A DNA stretch of 64,000 nt, taken from assembly GCA_002255985.1 (NCBI GenBank), contig NKIR01000002.1, positions 62,001-126,000 on the forward strand, read 5' to 3'. The stretch comes from Sphingomonadaceae bacterium PASS1 (GTDB lineage Bacteria > Pseudomonadota > Alphaproteobacteria > Sphingomonadales > Sphingomonadaceae). The notes under the pieces were generated by a model. It saw nothing but the letters and a program-made list of their open reading frames with translations. It was not told where the DNA came from and searched no databases. Position numbers and translations under genes: made by a program. Below are positions 60,988 to 64,000 of this stretch, piece after piece. Each line of letters begins with the position of its first letter. Positions within the stretch are counted from its first letter, which is position 1.

Positions 60988-62409
60988 TTACACCCCCGCC
61001 AACTGGACCAGCTGAACCCCCTTACTCATCCCAGAAAAGTGCCAACTCAGAAACTGACTGATAGAGTCGACCTGGTCATCGTGACGACCATGCGGAAAGC
61101 TCGCAATCTCGGCCCGAAAATCCTCAAGCCAAGGCGCCCGCTCGGGCAGCCAAACATGACCAGCCTCGATGCGGGCGGATTGCGCATGGAGCCGCGTGAT
61201 CTTGTCATCCCTGGGCAGGAACGCGGTGGGATAAGGCGTGCCATGATGCTCGGTGCGCAGCTGCTGGATGAGCGATGTGCCTGACCCTTTATCTTCAATG
61301 ATGATATTGCGGGCGTTCCATTGGATCGCCAGTTCGACAATACGCCGCTTTAGAGATGGAAAATCTCGTCGCGCCCGATCGACATCGAGAAGATAAAGGT
61401 CACCCCCGACCACGCCCCACGTTGTGCATACGCTAAAGTCATGCTGTTCGTCCGCCTTTGAGGCGGTATCCCATGACTGGCAGATGGACATCGCATGTTG
61501 CGGTGGCGGAGCCGCGTAGCGCCGGAACCAGGCCCACTTCACAACTTCGCCATCGGGCGGAACCGGGCACTGCTGATACTGCGCCGAGAATATCGTCGAG
61601 CCTAGTGCCAGCTTGAGCCCTTCAAGGACCGCCAGCGGTTCACGCATAGGGTGGAGGATGTCACCTGCGTTGCGTTCATGCACCTTGCCTGGCCCTATCG
61701 GAACCTGCGCACCCTCCTCGGCAATGGCCGGCAATCGGAGTGTAACCCAGTCATCGAGCTCTTCAACATGCCCTGCGAGGTCATCCATGTGCAGGCGCTG
61801 CTGTACAAGAATGATTGCGTCGTTCGCCTTGTTGTTAAGCCGGGACAGCAGCGTCCGGCTGTACCAACCATTGACCGCCTCACGCTTGGTCTGCGACATC
61901 GCATCTTCAGGCTTTAGCGGATCATCAATGATAATGAGATTGCCGCCGCGACCCGTAAGCGTTCCGCCGACAGAGGTCGCGTAACGGTAACCACGCTTGG
62001 TGGTTTCATAATTGCTTTCCTGGTTCTTATCGGCGCTGAGCCGTGTTTCAGGAAAGAGCGCTTTGTACCAGGGCGCCTGCATGACGGCACGACAATCCGC
62101 CGCGTGCTTTGCAGCAAGGTCGTTGGAATAACTGACCGTGATAATCTTGGCGGTCGGATCATGGCCAAGGACAAAGGCTGGGAATGCGACCGAGGCGCAA
62201 ACAGACTTAAGCGAGCGAGGCGGCACCTCTATCTTAAGCCGGCGGATTTTACCGATCCGCACCAGCTCCAAGTGATAACACAGGGCTTCAAGGTGCCAAT
62301 TGGGCAAGAACTGTTCACCCGGGCTCACGGTCGTAAATGCTTTTCGCACAAAGCTATGCAAATTGCGACGCAGCAGAGCATCGAGAAGCCGGCTATCCAT
62401 TGCGCTCAT
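60988..62409 (-). CDS. Phage terminase large subunit
   Basis: The 473-residue protein has the ATPase core of a terminase (EVPPRSLKSVCASVAF as a Walker A-like motif, NLIIIDDPLKPEDA as Walker B, AIILVQQRLHMDDLAGHV) and an RNase H-like nuclease (CQSWDTASKADEQHDFSV with the first acidic residue, NIIIEDKGSGTSLIQQL, HDDQVDSISQFL). This is the TerL that packages prophage DNA. The ATG at 62409 (MSAMDSRL) was chosen; a longer frame overlaps DUF5681. It lies at the end of a module transcribed to the left. Confidence 0.9.
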   Translation of the reverse strand: MSAMDSRLLDALLRRNLHSFVRKAFTTVSPGEQFLPNWHLEALCYHLELVRIGKIRRLKIEVPPRSLKSVCASVAFPAFVLGHDPTAKIITVSYSNDLAAKHAADCRAVMQAPWYKALFPETRLSADKNQESNYETTKRGYRYATSVGGTLTGRGGNLIIIDDPLKPEDAMSQTKREAVNGWYSRTLLSRLNNKANDAIILVQQRLHMDDLAGHVEELDDWVTLRLPAIAEEGAQVPIGPGKVHERNAGDILHPMREPLAVLEGLKLALGSTIFSAQYQQCPVPPDGEVVKWAWFRRYAAPPPQHAMSICQSWDTASKADEQHDFSVCTTWGVVGGDLYLLDVDRARRDFPSLKRRIVELAIQWNARNIIIEDKGSGTSLIQQLRTEHHGTPYPTAFLPRDDKITRLHAQSARIEAGHVWLPERAPWLEDFRAEIASFPHGRHDDQVDSISQFLSWHFSGMSKGVQLVQLAGV

Positions 62410-62797
62410 CGCTATGTCCCCCAATGTCAAACAGGCCTGCATCCCGCAGGATCGCCGCATCTTCGGCCAGAAGAGTACTCAGACTTTCCTGTCCCTTTTC
62501 ATCGGCATGGTTAACTTGATGCAGGTTGATGAGCAGCTGCAAAGATTTGTGGTCCCCGCCTAGCGCCTTTTCACGAACCCGCCAGACAAGTGCGGTCATC
62601 GTGCTCACATTTTTGCGCCGACCGTTGACCGTTACAGGCACCGGCATTGCCATGGCCCGCGCAATCTCGCTGGCAAGGTTGCGTTGCCCCTTTGGGCGTC
62701 CCTTGGGGTTACCTGAATGGCCAGGCTTAAAGCGGCTGTGCACTGGCGGTCTTCCATAGCCCACCTTGCCTTCGTCGTTGTCGTCGGTGTCAGACAT
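62393..62797 (-). CDS. DUF5681 phage protein (small terminase position)
   Basis: The 134-residue protein has the signature GRPPVHSRFKPGHSGNPKGRPKG, with a following helical part and VRREKALGGDHKSLQLL-like residues. DUF5681 proteins sit directly before TerL in alphaproteobacterial prophages and may do the job of the small terminase. Start at 62797 overlaps the end of the methyltransferase gene by eight bases; the stop overlaps TerL by 17. Confidence 0.85.
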   Translation of the reverse strand: MSDTDDNDEGKVGYGRPPVHSRFKPGHSGNPKGRPKGQRNLASEIARAMAMPVPVTVNGRRKNVSTMTALVWRVREKALGGDHKSLQLLINLHQVNHADEKGQESLSTLLAEDAAILRDAGLFDIGGHSDERNG

Positions 62798-64000
62798 TGT
62801 CGCCCCCCATCCCGGCTGATTGGGCACGCTGCGTAAATGACTGGCCTGTTGGCACGTGAACCGGTGCTTCACCAAAGGTGGTTTGGTAGCGCCGCAAGAT
62901 CACGTCGCAGTACAGCGGATCGAGTTCGATAAGGCGCGCTGTCCGCCCGCTATGGGCAGCAGCAATCAATGTCGTGCCAGAGCCCCCGAACCCATCAAGC
63001 ACGATCTCGCCTGGATCGCTGGCATCGCGCAGGATGTCGCAGATGAGGTCAAGCGGTTTAACTGTCGGGTGCCAACCAAGCTCCTCCGCGCGCCCTGCCT
63101 TGAAAGTGTTGGCCCCGGCATAGGTCCACAGGTTCGAACGGTGCCGGCCATTGGCGCCGAGCTCGACATTGTTAACATGGGGACGCTTACCCTTCTTGTA
63201 GACTGCGACCAGTTCATGTTGGGAGCGATACAGCGAACCCATACCCGCATTGCTCTTTGCCCAAACGCACAGGTTGAGCCAGTTATCATAGACAGCCTGG
63301 CCCGCACTCAAAAGTTCCGGCAGATGCCGCCAGTCCATAAACACATAGTGCAAGGATCCATCGCGGCTCGCCTTGGCCATGGCTTCCAGTGACCCGCAAA
63401 GGAACTGCGTAAATTCGTTTGAACTTAGCTCCCCTGAACCCTGAACAAACTCGCGGTGTTTATTGCGACCAAGTCCAGAAACATGCCCACCGATCTTCAC
63501 ATTATAGGGCGGATCAGTAACCACGACGCGTGCCTTCTCGCGGCCCATTAACTGGGTGTAGCTCGCAGGATCCAAAGCATCCGCACATAACAGGCGGTGC
63601 TGACCCAGTTGCCATAAATCACCAAGTTGACAGACTGCCGGGCCTACATCAGGCTCTTCGATACCGTCGTCTTGGACTGGAGTGGCGCCAGCATCGATGA
63701 TGAGTTCGACCTCACGCAATTCAAAGCCGGTGAGTGTTACGTCAAATTCAAGCGCACCAAGTTCGCCAAGCTCAATTGCGAGCAGCTCCCGGTCCCATCC
63801 GGCTTTCTCGGCCAGCCGATTGTCAGCAATAACATAAGCCCGCTTTTGGTCTTCGGTTAGCCAATCCAGACACAAGGTGGGAACCTCGGATAGCCCCAAC
63901 ATGCGGGCAGCGGCCAGTCGGCCGTGTCCCGCGATCACTTCGCCGGACGCATCAACCAGCACTGGATTGGTGAAACCAAAGGTGGTGATGCTCCGGGCCA
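62790..64000 (-). CDS. ParB-domain DNA methyltransferase (N-terminus beyond window)
   Basis: The frame is open past the right edge; residues ITTFGFTNPVLVDASG and then VIAGHGRLAAARMLGL are the ParB/Srx-like N-terminal domain. The methyltransferase part has DPPY (VVTDPPYNVKIGG) before the SAM motif DGFGGSGTTLIAAA, the order of the beta class that methylates adenine N6 or cytosine N4. In phages such proteins modify the phage genome against host restriction. It is first of the three co-transcribed genes, ahead of DUF5681 and TerL. Confidence 0.9.
   Translation of the reverse strand, partial: ARSITTFGFTNPVLVDASGEVIAGHGRLAAARMLGLSEVPTLCLDWLTEDQKRAYVIADNRLAEKAGWDRELLAIELGELGALEFDVTLTGFELREVELIIDAGATPVQDDGIEEPDVGPAVCQLGDLWQLGQHRLLCADALDPASYTQLMGREKARVVVTDPPYNVKIGGHVSGLGRNKHREFVQGSGELSSNEFTQFLCGSLEAMAKASRDGSLHYVFMDWRHLPELLSAGQAVYDNWLNLCVWAKSNAGMGSLYRSQHELVAVYKKGKRPHVNNVELGANGRHRSNLWTYAGANTFKAGRAEELGWHPTVKPLDLICDILRDASDPGEIVLDGFGGSGTTLIAAAHSGRTARLIELDPLYCDVILRRYQTTFGEAPVHVPTGQSFTQRAQSAGMGGDNV

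Noticed and set aside
46801-61000. CRISPR array made of the recurring TGTCCGC segments
   Set aside because: Copies are kilobases apart, variable in length and orientation, with genes between them and no cas genes.

Overview
The window reads as a chromosomal segment of a GC-rich alphaproteobacterium, most likely a member of the Sphingomonadales. This rests on the gene families present (large TonB-dependent receptors, M61/M1/M28 secreted peptidases, a BlaI/M56 pair, a DUF3489-DUF2924-recombinase module), on frequent 4-base stop/start overlaps, and on intergenic hairpins built around GTCATCC, a type I associate with sphingomonads. No rRNA operon or CRISPR array is visible. One tRNA gene (Thr, GGT) is present.

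Left part (1-43.9 kb) is mostly core genome. It opens with a secreted SdsA-type alkylsulfatase cut by the window edge, then priA, a small transaldolase, folE, nadC and an RNase T2. A four-gene minus-strand run follows: class A PBP, membrane S1C protease, oligopeptide-type binding lipoprotein, DUF4112 protein. Next is a compact three-gene operon (heme-dependent N-oxygenase of the YqcI/YcgG family, DUF1989 protein, TupA-like ATP-grasp ligase) that looks like a small uncharacterised pathway around guanidino or N-hydroxy chemistry. After nadA and an MBL hydrolase comes a BlaI/M56 sensor-repressor pair with a clear palindromic operator.

From 19.3 to 26.9 kb lies a locus for oxidative sulfoquinovose use. 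A TonB-dependent receptor is divergent from an operon of sulfoquinovosidase (GH31, YihQ-like), LacI regulator, aldo-keto reductase (SmoB-like) and flavin-dependent sulfoquinovose monooxygenase (SmoC-like). The four operon genes are joined by ATGA overlaps. The flavin reductase and the ABC importer of the known pathway are not in the window. Housekeeping genes then resume: prfA-hisS, M61 peptidase, ppa, sppA, a tiny transcript with an extreme Shine-Dalgarno, tlyA, M1 aminopeptidase, acyl-CoA ligase, ggt and pyrD.

Right part (43.9-64 kb) is accessory. It begins at tRNA-Thr, beside a large serine recombinase with DUF2924 and DUF3489 partners. It then carries an M28 peptidase, a small secreted protein with a beta-barrel partner, a serine hydrolase lipoprotein, relics of an SDR and of an IS6-type transposase flanking a GFA/alcohol dehydrogenase cassette, a minimal tyrosine recombinase, an ankyrin lipoprotein, a stand-alone CobT-like VWA protein, a small lipoprotein and a second TonB-dependent receptor. 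The window ends inside a phage packaging module (terminase large subunit, DUF5681, ParB-domain DNA methyltransferase). A dispersed intergenic repeat built on TGTCCGC / GCGGACA recurs at least nine times between 47 and 61 kb and was not noticed elsewhere.
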